64,000 nt of DNA from Streptomyces sp. SAI-135 (GTDB lineage Bacteria; Actinomycetota; Actinomycetes; Streptomycetales; Streptomycetaceae): assembly GCF_029893805.1 (NCBI RefSeq), contig NZ_JARXYP010000002.1:2418001-2482000 (forward strand). Direction: 5' to 3'. The position numbers and the translations under genes are program-made. Under the pieces are notes generated by a model, which worked only from the letters and a program-made list of their open reading frames with translations, ran no database searches and was not told the origin of the DNA. The first letter of the stretch is position 1, and each line of letters begins with the position of its first letter. Below are positions 32,254-41,265 of this stretch, piece by piece.

Positions 32254-35013
32254 ATGCGAGCAACTCTGCGCTGGGCGCACTCCGATCTGCGCACGCACCG
32301 CGGCGAGGCACTGTTCCTGGTGCTCGCCACGGCCGGGATCGTCGTGTCCCTGCTGCTGGCCGCGGCCCTGTTCGGGTACGCCACCAACCCCTGGCAGCGG
32401 ATCTTCACCCAGGAGCGGGGCGCGCACGTCTGGATCCACACGGACAGGTCCGCCCAGGTGGGGAAGCTGGCCGGACTGGACGGCGTGGAGTCCGTCGCCG
32501 GCCCCTACCCCACCGCCGTCGCCACCCTCGCCTCACGCGGCACCCGCGCCTCGGTCGAACTGCGCGCGACGCCACCCGAGCGCCCCGGTGTCGGCCGCCC
32601 GCTGCTGACGGCCGGCCACTGGCTGAGGGCCGACGCCCCCGGCGGCGTGGTCCTGGAGAGCAGCCTCGCCCGCGCCCTGCTCGCCGAACCGGGCGACACA
32701 CTCACCCTGCCGGGCACGGCGCGGACGGTGACCGTCGTGGGCGTGGCAGGCAGCGCGGAGCCCCACTACCGCGTGAACGAACAGCCGGGCCTGGTCTGGG
32801 TCCTGCCCTCCGCGGTGCCCCACCCCACCGGCCAGGTCATCGGCCTGCGCCTGACCGATCCCGGGGACACGGACTACGCCGTCCAGCGCGCCGTCACCGT
32901 CCTCGGCGCGGGCGCCATCGGCGAGGTCTCCACCTGGCAGCAGGCCCGCGCCGAGGCACAGGGCGACAACCGGCTGCTCGGGCAGGTCCTGGGCCTGTTC
33001 GGCCTGGGCGCGCTGGTCGCCGCGGGCCTCGCCGTCCACGGCGCGATCGCCACCCGTATCCGCGGCCACCTCCGCGACATCTCGGTCCTGAAGGCGATCG
33101 GCTTCACCCCGGCCCAGGTCGTCCGCGTCTTCCTGTTCCAGCACATCGCCTACGCCCTCCTCGGCGCCGCAGCCGCGGCAGCGCTCACCGAGGCCCTGGG
33201 CAGCCACTTCCCCGGCCGTCTCGGAGAGGCCCTCGGCGTATGGCAGGGTCTGCCCGGCCACGCCCCCACCCTGTTCACGGTCCCGGCGGGCGCCGTCCTC
33301 TTCATCGGCGCCACCACGGCCCTCGCGGCCTGGCGAGCGGGCCGCGTACCACCGGTCCCGGTGGCCCGGCCCGCGGGTGCGGGGGGTGGAGGGCTGGGTC
33401 TGGCTCGCCGGGCACTCGGACTGGTAGCCGCCCCCCAGCTGCCGGACCGAGCCCTACGGACGCCCGGCCCCCCGCCCGGCGGACGCGCCACGGACCCGGC
33501 GCCCCCCTTCCCGGCCCCACAGCCCTCCGCCACCCGACCCACGGCTGCGGGAGGCGGCAGGCTGCTGGATCTGGCCCGACGGACGCTGAGGCCGGGTGCA
33601 CGGCCGTCCGATTCGGCGGACCGCCCAGGATCCGATCCGAGGCGAGGGGAGCCCACCCCCCGGCCTCTGGCTGCGGGAGCCGAAGAGCTCCGGGAGGAGG
33701 CACGACAGAGGCCGCCGGCCCGGCCCAGCGCCCCGGCGGAACACCCACCGCGCGGCCGGGCGGAGGGGACGTCCGGGACTCGGCCCGCGGTTCCGGCTAC
33801 CGGGCATCCCTGCGGCTCCGCCCACTACCGCACGGGCCTGGCCCCCACCGCCCCCTCCGGCGGGCACCTCTCCGGTACGGCCCGGCGGGCGCTCGGCCTC
33901 GGGGTGCCGCCCGCGCTGGTGCTGGGCTGGCACACGGCCTCGTTCCGCCGGATGCGGTCCCTGGCCACCGTGGCCCGGCTGTCACTGCCCCTCCTGCTGA
34001 TCGTCGTGGCGATGAGTGCTTGGACCACCATCGACCGTTTCCACAGCCGGCCCGAACAGATCGGGCTGCCGGCCGCACTCACCGTCCACACCGACGCGGG
34101 TACGGGTGACCGGGCCGCTCGCGCCCTGCTGCAACGCGATCCGCAGGTCGCCGACGTCTACCCGGGGGTCGAGGTGGCCGCCCTGGTGCCGGGCCAGACG
34201 GCCACGATCGCGCTGCGCGGCCTGGGCACCAGCCAGAACCCCTACCCGTACACCCTGGCCGAGGGCCGCCCCGCCCGCGGCAGCGACGAGGCGGTGGCCG
34301 GGCAGGGCCTCCTGGACCTGCTGGACGTCCGTGTCGGCGACTGGGTGCGGATGACGGTCGGCGATCAGCCGCAGATCCTGCACATCGTGGGCCGCAGCAT
34401 CGAACCGGAGAACGCCGGCCGGGTCATCTCCACCTCCCTCGACACCCTCCGCGACAACGACCCACGCCTCGCCCCCACCCTCTACCAGCTCCGCCTGCGC
34501 CCCGGCGCCGACCCGCACACGGTCGCCGGCCGGCTGGCCGCCGCCGGGCACGGCCGGCTCGACGTGCACGCCGTGACCAACCCGGCCGACGGCCTCTCAC
34601 CCCTGCGCTCGGTCGTCGTCGGCCTGATCGCCGTCCTGGCCCTCATCGGGCTCGTCGAACTGCTCACCGCGATCGGCGGCACCGTCCGCGAGGGAGAACG
34701 CGATCTGCTCGCCCTCAAGGCCATCGGCCTGTCCCCGCGCCAGATCACCGCGATCACCGTCACGGCCACCGGCTGCACCGCCCTGGCCGCCGTCCTCGCC
34801 GGTACGGCCCTGGGCACCCCGCTCGCGCACTGGCTGATCGACTCCCAGGGCCGATCCAGCGGCATCGGCGCGGGAATCGCCCAGAGCCCGTCGCCGGTCC
34901 TGCTCCTGCTCTTCGGCGCCGCCGCGGTGCTCGGCGCGGCCGCACTCGCCGCCCTCCCGGCGGCCCGCGCGGCAAGACGACGGCTCGCGGACACCCTCAG
35001 CGCGGTGGCCTGA
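32254..35013 (+). CDS. FtsX/MacB-type ABC permease with long low-complexity insert
   Basis: 919 aa with two FtsX modules. The first has TM1 ALFLVLATAGIVVSLLLAAALF, a large extracellular domain, and helices around LGLFGLGALVAAGLAVHGAI. The second starts at ATVARLSLPLLLIVVAMSAW and ends with LLLLFGAAAVLGAAALAALP. Both carry the conserved cytoplasmic LKAIGF/LKAIGL phrase. Between the modules, residues about 370-545 are rich in Pro, Arg, Gly and Ala. The phrase Gly-rich-LARRALGL recurs there three times (near 33385, 33550 and 33870), which suggests growth by internal duplication. Without it the length would be normal. Confidence 0.88.
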   Translation: MRATLRWAHSDLRTHRGEALFLVLATAGIVVSLLLAAALFGYATNPWQRIFTQERGAHVWIHTDRSAQVGKLAGLDGVESVAGPYPTAVATLASRGTRASVELRATPPERPGVGRPLLTAGHWLRADAPGGVVLESSLARALLAEPGDTLTLPGTARTVTVVGVAGSAEPHYRVNEQPGLVWVLPSAVPHPTGQVIGLRLTDPGDTDYAVQRAVTVLGAGAIGEVSTWQQARAEAQGDNRLLGQVLGLFGLGALVAAGLAVHGAIATRIRGHLRDISVLKAIGFTPAQVVRVFLFQHIAYALLGAAAAAALTEALGSHFPGRLGEALGVWQGLPGHAPTLFTVPAGAVLFIGATTALAAWRAGRVPPVPVARPAGAGGGGLGLARRALGLVAAPQLPDRALRTPGPPPGGRATDPAPPFPAPQPSATRPTAAGGGRLLDLARRTLRPGARPSDSADRPGSDPRRGEPTPRPLAAGAEELREEARQRPPARPSAPAEHPPRGRAEGTSGTRPAVPATGHPCGSAHYRTGLAPTAPSGGHLSGTARRALGLGVPPALVLGWHTASFRRMRSLATVARLSLPLLLIVVAMSAWTTIDRFHSRPEQIGLPAALTVHTDAGTGDRAARALLQRDPQVADVYPGVEVAALVPGQTATIALRGLGTSQNPYPYTLAEGRPARGSDEAVAGQGLLDLLDVRVGDWVRMTVGDQPQILHIVGRSIEPENAGRVISTSLDTLRDNDPRLAPTLYQLRLRPGADPHTVAGRLAAAGHGRLDVHAVTNPADGLSPLRSVVVGLIAVLALIGLVELLTAIGGTVREGERDLLALKAIGLSPRQITAITVTATGCTALAAVLAGTALGTPLAHWLIDSQGRSSGIGAGIAQSPSPVLLLLFGAAAVLGAAALAALPAARAARRRLADTLSAVA

Positions 35014-35068
35014 CAGGGAAGGCCGGGTGCATCAACTGCCGTGGACGTTCCGCCAGTGGTACGGCGAC

Positions 35069-35101
35069 GGGAAGCGAACGGTCACGCACTGCTCGCTTCC
35101 C
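35069..35101. terminator. Bidirectional terminator between the FtsX gene and pgi
   Basis: A perfect 9-bp stem GGGAAGCGA (35069-35077) / TCGCTTCCC (35093-35101) with a 15-nt loop lies in the 106-bp gap between convergent genes. Confidence 0.7.
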
Positions 35102-35119
35102 CCAGCTGCCCCGGCGGTG

Positions 35120-36775
35120 TCACGCCCGGCCCCGCAGCTCCCGGTACCTGGCGACCAGCGCCTTGGTGGACGCGTCCAGGCCCGGTACGTCGGCGCCCTC
35201 CGTGAGGGCGGGCTCGACGCGCTTGGCGAGGACCTTGCCGAGCTCGACGCCCCACTGGTCGAAGGAGTCGATGTTCCAGACCGCGCCCTGGACGAACACC
35301 TTGTGCTCGTAGAGGGCGATGAGCTGGCCGAGGACGGACGGGGTGAGTTCCTTCGCGAGGATCGTGGTCGTCGGGTGGTTGCCCGGGAACGTCTTGTGCG
35401 GGACCAGTTCCTCGGCCACCCCCTCCGCGCGCACCTCGTCCGGGGTCTTGCCGAAGGCCAGCGCCTGGGTCTGGGCGAAGAAGTTCGCCATGAGCAGGTC
35501 GTGCTGGGCCCTGAGCCCGTCGGAGAGCTCGGCGAGCGGCTCGGCGAAGCCGATGAAGTCGGCCGGGATCAGCTTGGTGCCCTGGTGGATGAGCTGGTAG
35601 TAGGCGTGCTGCCCGTTGGTTCCGGGCGTGCCCCACACCACCGGCCCGGTCTGCCACTGCACCGGCTGTCCGTCGCGGCCCACGTACTTGCCGTTGGACT
35701 CCATGTCCAACTGCTGGAGATACGCGGTGAACTTGGACAGGTAGTGGCTGTAGGGCAGCACCGCGTGCGACTGGGCGTCGTGGAAGTTGCCGTACCAGAT
35801 GCCCAACAGGCCGAGCAGCAACGGCACGTTGGACTCGGCGGGCGCGGTGCGGAAGTGCTCGTCGACGATCCGGAAGCCGTCGAGCATCTCGCGGAAGCGG
35901 TCCGGGCCGATGGCGATCATCAGCGACAGGCCGATCGCCGAGTCGTAGGAGTAGCGGCCGCCGACCCAGTCCCAGAACTCGAACATGTTGTCCGGGTCGA
36001 TGCCGAAGTCCGCCACCTTCCCGGCGTTGGTCGACAGCGCCACGAAGTGCCGGGCGACGGCTTCCTGACCGGCCTTCAGCTCGGTGAGCAGCCACTCGCG
36101 GGCCGAGGTGGCGTTGGTGATCGTCTCGATCGTGGTGAACGTCTTGGACGCGACGATGAACAGGGTCTCCGCCGGGTCCAGGTCGCGGGTGGCCTCGTGC
36201 AGGTCGGCGCCGTCCACGTTCGACACGAAACGGACGGTGAGGTCGCGGTCGGTGAAGCCGCGCAGCACCTCGTACGCCATCGCGGGGCCGAGGTCGGAGC
36301 CGCCGATGCCGATGTTGACGACGTTCTTGATCCGCTTGCCGGTGTGCCCGGTCCACGCGCCGGAGCGCACCCGGTCGGCGAAGTCGCTCATCTTGTCGAG
36401 GACGGCGTGCACACCCGGGACGACGTTCTCCCCGTCGACCTCGATCACCGCGTCGCGCGGCGCGCGCAGGGCGGTGTGCAGTACGGCCCGGTCCTCGGTC
36501 GTGTTGATCTTCTCGCCGCGGAACATGGCGTCCCGCAGGCCGAAGACGCCGGTGGCGGCGGCGAGTTCGCGCAGCAGCCGCAGTGTCTCGTCGGTGACCA
36601 GGTGCTTGGAGTAGTCGACGTACAGGTCACCGACCCGCAGGGTGTACCCGGTGCCGCGCCCGGGATCGGCGGCGAACAGCTCCCTGAGCCGCACCTCGCC
36701 GAGCTCCTCGCGGTGCTCGGTCAGCGCGGTCCACTCGGGCGTCCGGTTGAGCCTGGTACGGCCGTCTGCGTTCAT
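35120..36775 (-). CDS. pgi: Glucose-6-phosphate isomerase
   Basis: 551 aa, full length. It interconverts glucose-6-P and fructose-6-P and so links the glycolytic genes to the pentose-phosphate operon. Signatures are [36 protein letters not shown], the [15 protein letters not shown] block and [14 protein letters not shown]. The start is the ATG at 36775 ([10 protein letters not shown]), with an AGAAGG-like ribosome site. The frame stays open upstream but without family similarity. Confidence 0.96.
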   Translation of the reverse strand: MNADGRTRLNRTPEWTALTEHREELGEVRLRELFAADPGRGTGYTLRVGDLYVDYSKHLVTDETLRLLRELAAATGVFGLRDAMFRGEKINTTEDRAVLHTALRAPRDAVIEVDGENVVPGVHAVLDKMSDFADRVRSGAWTGHTGKRIKNVVNIGIGGSDLGPAMAYEVLRGFTDRDLTVRFVSNVDGADLHEATRDLDPAETLFIVASKTFTTIETITNATSAREWLLTELKAGQEAVARHFVALSTNAGKVADFGIDPDNMFEFWDWVGGRYSYDSAIGLSLMIAIGPDRFREMLDGFRIVDEHFRTAPAESNVPLLLGLLGIWYGNFHDAQSHAVLPYSHYLSKFTAYLQQLDMESNGKYVGRDGQPVQWQTGPVVWGTPGTNGQHAYYQLIHQGTKLIPADFIGFAEPLAELSDGLRAQHDLLMANFFAQTQALAFGKTPDEVRAEGVAEELVPHKTFPGNHPTTTILAKELTPSVLGQLIALYEHKVFVQGAVWNIDSFDQWGVELGKVLAKRVEPALTEGADVPGLDASTKALVARYRELRGRA

Positions 36776-37001
36776 GTCCGACTTCAGCCTTCTTTCGTGC
36801 CTGTCCCAGCTGTTCCAACCTAATCGATCAACGCGGACGCGGGCCGCGGTGGCCTCGGCGTCCTGCGCACCAACAGGTACGTGCGCGGGGGGCACGGGTA
36901 TCAGCGAGGGGGCGGACAGCACCGGGAAAGGCGGCTGCGAGCAGGGCAGCGCGTCATGGCCGCGGAGGGCACGAGGAGCCCGCACGGCCGGGAGAACGGC
37001 T

Positions 37002-37031
37002 CCGGCCAGGCACCCCTCGGTGCCCGGCCGG
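37002..37031 (-). terminator. Terminator of the rbpA-like gene
   Basis: CCGGCCAGGCACC (37002-37014) pairs with GGTGCCCGGCCGG (37019-37031) around a 4-nt CCTC loop, with one mismatch. It begins 10 nt after the stop codon at 37042. Confidence 0.8.
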
Positions 37032-37041
37032 CTCTCGGTCT

Positions 37042-37377
37042 CTAGATCTCGCCCCGCAGCTTGGCGAGCGCCTCGGCGAGGATCGCCTCGCCGTCCGCGT
37101 CGCTGCGCCGCTCCCGTACGTACGCGAGGTGCGTCTTGTACGGCTCGGTGCGCGGCGGGTCCGGCGGGTTGTCCCGGTCCTGTCCGGCGGGAAAGCCGCA
37201 GCGCGGGCAGTCCCAGGTTTCGGGGACCTGCGCGTCGCTGGCGAAGCTGGGCTGCGTCTCGTGCCCGTTGGAGCACCAGAAGGAGATGCGCAGACGGGGC
37301 GCGGACTCGCCCCGCTCGGCCTCGCCCATCGGCCCCGCCCCGACCCGGCTACCTCGGATCGCGTTGCCACTTGCCAC
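37042..37377 (-). CDS. RbpA-family RNA polymerase-binding protein (paralogue)
   Basis: 111 aa, the same size as M. tuberculosis RbpA. RbpA binds the sigma subunit and RNA polymerase and strengthens promoter opening. Matching parts are the N-terminal AIRGSRVGA tail, the compact zinc or zinc-like fold with Cys35/His39 (WCSNGHE) and Cys57/Cys60 (WDCPRCG), and the sigma-interacting helix region [17 protein letters not shown] followed by ILAEALAKL. The sequence differs clearly from the housekeeping RbpA (which has RTHWDMLLERR), so I read it as the second paralogue known in streptomycetes. It starts at GTG 37377 with GGGAG upstream. Confidence 0.88.
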   Translation of the reverse strand: MASGNAIRGSRVGAGPMGEAERGESAPRLRISFWCSNGHETQPSFASDAQVPETWDCPRCGFPAGQDRDNPPDPPRTEPYKTHLAYVRERRSDADGEAILAEALAKLRGEI

Positions 37378-37448
37378 GGTCGTAACTCCCTGCGTGATGG
37401 TGCCGCGAAGCGAGTCGACGTGTCGCTTCGTTGCGAGCGCCTCAGTCT

Positions 37449-37558
37449 ACGTAAGGCCCAACGCGCGTCCAGTGATTGGAGTTACAGCCCCCACACCTAG
37501 ACGCAAGCCCCATGATAGGCCGCGCTCAGGTGCGCGTACCGAACATGGGGCCTTACGT
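37449..37558. repeat. Nested inverted repeats between rbpA-like and secG
   Basis: An 11-bp perfect inverted repeat (37449-37459 and 37548-37558, ACGTAAGGCCC) encloses an 8-bp one (GCCCCATG 37507-37514 with CATGGGGC 37544-37551). This occupies most of the secG to rbpA-like spacer, so it could fold as a leader of the rbpA-like gene or end secG transcription. Confidence 0.4.
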
Positions 37559-37591
37559 GCGGAATGGACGTGCTGTGTGGGGCGTGGCCGC

Positions 37592-37828
37592 TCAGCTGTT
37601 CGTCTTCATGAGAAGACCGAGCACGACAATGCACGCGAACCACAGCAGACCGATCACCACGGTGATGCGGTCGAGGTTGCGCTCGGCGACCGAGGACCCA
37701 CCGACGGACGACTGCATGCCGCCACCGAACATGTCGGAGAGGCCGCCGCCCTTCCCCTTGTGCATCAGCACCAGCAGCATCAGCAGCCCGCTGAAGACGA
37801 TCAGGGCGATCGAGAACCCCAAAACCAC
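37592..37828 (-). CDS. secG: Preprotein translocase subunit SecG
   Basis: 78 aa with two membrane helices: FSIALIVFSGLLMLLVLM at the N-terminus and RITVVIGLLWFACIVVLGLLM at the C-terminus. They are joined by the family loop HKGKGGGLSDMFGGGMQSS. SecG assists SecYE in protein export. Start GTG 37828. Its place after tpiA is a common actinobacterial arrangement. Confidence 0.95.
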   Translation of the reverse strand: MVLGFSIALIVFSGLLMLLVLMHKGKGGGLSDMFGGGMQSSVGGSSVAERNLDRITVVIGLLWFACIVVLGLLMKTNS

Positions 37829-37863
37829 GGCTGGACCAACTCTCTCGGATTCGGATGAACGAC

Positions 37864-37892
37864 GGGGGCACGGCCTTCAGGGCCATGCCCCC
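37864..37892 (-). terminator. Hairpin between tpiA and secG
   Basis: GGGGGCACGGCC (37864-37875) and GGCCATGCCCCC (37881-37892) form a 12-bp stem with one mismatch and a 5-nt loop, 33 nt after the tpiA stop. It probably ends the gap-pgk-tpi transcript or lowers read-through into secG. Confidence 0.75.
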
Positions 37893-37925
37893 GCAAGGGT
37901 ACGACGGATCGCCGCCAGGGCCTAC

Positions 37926-38702
37926 TTACTGGTCCCGGAAGCGCACGATCTTGACGAACTCGTCGGCGTCCAGCGAGGCGCCGCCGACCAGCGCGCCGTC
38001 GATGTCGGCCTGCGCCATGATCTCGGCGACGTTGCCGGCCTTGACGGAGCCGCCGTACTGGATGCGGACCTTGTCGGCCAGCTCCTGGGTGTACAGCTCG
38101 GCGATCTTGCCGCGGATGGCCGCGCAGACCTCCTGGGCGTCCTCGGCGCCGCAGACCTTGCCGGTGCCGATGGCCCAGACGGGCTCGTAGGCGACGACGA
38201 CGGACTCGGCCTGCTCGGCCGGGAGGTCCTTCAGGCCGCCCTCGACCTGGGCGAGGGTGTGGGAGACGTGGTTGCCCGCCTCGCGGACCTCCAGCTCCTC
38301 GCCGACGCACAGGATCGGGGTGATGCCGTGCTTGTAGGCGGCCTTGACCTTGGCGTTGACGATCTCGTCGGTCTCGGCGTGGTACTGGCGGCGCTCGGAG
38401 TGGCCGACGGCCACGTACGTGCACTTCAGCTTGGCCAGCATGGAGCCGGAGATCTCGCCGGTGTAGGCGCCCGAGTCGTGCGCCGAGAGGTCCTGGGCGC
38501 CGTACTTGATCTTGAGCTTGTCGCCGTCGACCAGGGTCTGCACGGAACGCAGGTCGGTGAAGGGCGGCAGGACGGCGACCTCGACGGCCTCGTAGTCCTT
38601 GTCCGCGAGGGCGAAGGCGAGCTTCTGGACGTGTGCGATGGCCTCGAGGTGGTTGAGGTTCATCTTCCAGTTACCCGCCATGATCGGCGTGCGAGTGGTC
38701 AT
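37926..38702 (-). CDS. tpiA: Triose-phosphate isomerase
   Basis: 258 aa. It interconverts dihydroxyacetone phosphate and glyceraldehyde-3-P. Asn11 and Lys13 lie in [11 protein letters not shown]. The catalytic histidine is in [10 protein letters not shown], the catalytic glutamate in [13 protein letters not shown], and the phosphate loop is GGSVKAGN. It starts 6 nt after the pgk stop. Confidence 0.97.
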   Translation of the reverse strand: MTTRTPIMAGNWKMNLNHLEAIAHVQKLAFALADKDYEAVEVAVLPPFTDLRSVQTLVDGDKLKIKYGAQDLSAHDSGAYTGEISGSMLAKLKCTYVAVGHSERRQYHAETDEIVNAKVKAAYKHGITPILCVGEELEVREAGNHVSHTLAQVEGGLKDLPAEQAESVVVAYEPVWAIGTGKVCGAEDAQEVCAAIRGKIAELYTQELADKVRIQYGGSVKAGNVAEIMAQADIDGALVGGASLDADEFVKIVRFRDQ

Positions 38703-38708
38703 GCGGGG

Positions 38709-39920
38709 TCAGTCCTCCAGTGCGGCGAGGCCGGGGAGCGTCTTGCCCTCGAGGTATTCGAGGGAGGCGCCGCCACCGGTCGAGATGTGTCCGAACGCGT
38801 TCTCGTCGAAGCCCAGGATGCGGACGGCCGCGGCGGAGTCGCCACCGCCGACCACCGTGAAGGCCGAGGAGTCGAGGAGAGCTTGGGCGACCGCCTTGGT
38901 GCCCTCGGCGAATTCGGGGTGCTCGAAGACGCCCATCGGGCCGTTCCAGAAGACGGTGGCGGCGTCGGTGATCTTCGAGGCGTACAGCTTGCCGGAGGCC
39001 GGACCGATGTCCAGGCCCATCCGGTCGGCCGGGATGGCGTCCGCGGCGACGGTGGTGGCGTCGGCGGGGGCCTTGGTCTTCAGGTCCGGGAAGGCGGGGG
39101 CGACCACGGCGTCGACCGGCAGGACCAGTTCGACACCGGTCTTCTCGGCGCGCTCGATGTACTCCTGGACGGCCGGGATCTGGTCCTCCTGGAGCAGGGA
39201 GGCACCCACCTCGTGGCCCTTGGCCTTGAGGAAGGTGAAGGCCATGCCGCCGCCGATGAGGATGCGGTCGGCCTTGCCGAGCAGCTGGTCGATGACGGCG
39301 AGCTTGTCGGAGACCTTGGCGCCGCCGAGCACGACCACGTAGGGCCGCTGGACGTCGTCGGTGAGCTTCTTCAGGACGCCGACCTCGGTGGCGATGAGGT
39401 AGCCGGCGTAGTGCGGCAGCCGGGCCGGGAGGTCGAACACCGAGGCGTGCTTGCGGTGGACCGCGCCGAAGCCGTCGCCGACGTAGACGTCCGCGAGGGC
39501 TGCCAGCTGGTCCGCGAACTCCCCGCGCGCGGTGTCGTCCTTGGAGGTCTCGCCCGCGTTGAAGCGGAGGTTCTCGATGACCGCGACCTGGCCGGGCTGG
39601 AGGCCGTTCACGGCGTCGTGGGCGGCGGGGCCGACGGTGTCCTGGGCGAACGCCACGGAGGCGCCCAGGAGTTCGCCGAGCCGCTCGGCGGCCGGGAGCA
39701 GCGAGAAGGCCGGGTCCGGGGCGCCCTTGGGGCGGCCCAGGTGCGAGGCCACGACCACCTTGGCGCCCGCTTCCACGAGGGCCTTGACGGTGGGCAGCAC
39801 GGCGCGGATGCGGCCGTCGTCGGTGATGCGGCCGTCGGCGAGCGGCACGTTGAGGTCGGCGCGGACGAAGACCCGCTTGCCGTCCACGCCTTCGGTGATG
39901 AGTTCGTCGATCGTCTTCAT
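38709..39920 (-). CDS. pgk: Phosphoglycerate kinase
   Basis: 403 aa. It makes ATP from 1,3-bisphosphoglycerate. Blocks include VFVRADLNVPLADGRITDD, the arginine-bearing ASHLGRPKG, the hinge LGGAKVSDKLAVID, and the nucleotide-binding TVVGGGDSAAAVR. Second gene of gap-pgk-tpiA, separated from gap by a strong hairpin. Confidence 0.97.
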   Translation of the reverse strand: MKTIDELITEGVDGKRVFVRADLNVPLADGRITDDGRIRAVLPTVKALVEAGAKVVVASHLGRPKGAPDPAFSLLPAAERLGELLGASVAFAQDTVGPAAHDAVNGLQPGQVAVIENLRFNAGETSKDDTARGEFADQLAALADVYVGDGFGAVHRKHASVFDLPARLPHYAGYLIATEVGVLKKLTDDVQRPYVVVLGGAKVSDKLAVIDQLLGKADRILIGGGMAFTFLKAKGHEVGASLLQEDQIPAVQEYIERAEKTGVELVLPVDAVVAPAFPDLKTKAPADATTVAADAIPADRMGLDIGPASGKLYASKITDAATVFWNGPMGVFEHPEFAEGTKAVAQALLDSSAFTVVGGGDSAAAVRILGFDENAFGHISTGGGASLEYLEGKTLPGLAALED

Positions 39921-39976
39921 GAGGGAACTCCTGGTGAGGGTGCTCTGATCGTACGAGGGCTGTTCAGCACGTGAGT

Positions 39977-40016
39977 CAGGGCCCGGACGGCGCGTCCCTG
40001 CGCCGCCCGGGCCCTG
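39977..40016 (-). terminator. Strong hairpin between gap and pgk
   Basis: A 17-bp stem (39977-39993 with 40000-40016, one mismatch) and 6-nt loop lie 28 nt after the gap stop codon and 57 nt before pgk. It may act as a partial terminator or an RNA-stabilising hairpin that raises gap expression over pgk-tpi. Confidence 0.8.
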
Positions 40017-40044
40017 CTCTCATGTCAAGGTGCCTGCTCTGGGA

Positions 40045-41244
<1,200 letters not shown>

Positions 41245-41265
41245 CTACGCCGGGTCACGTCCGGT

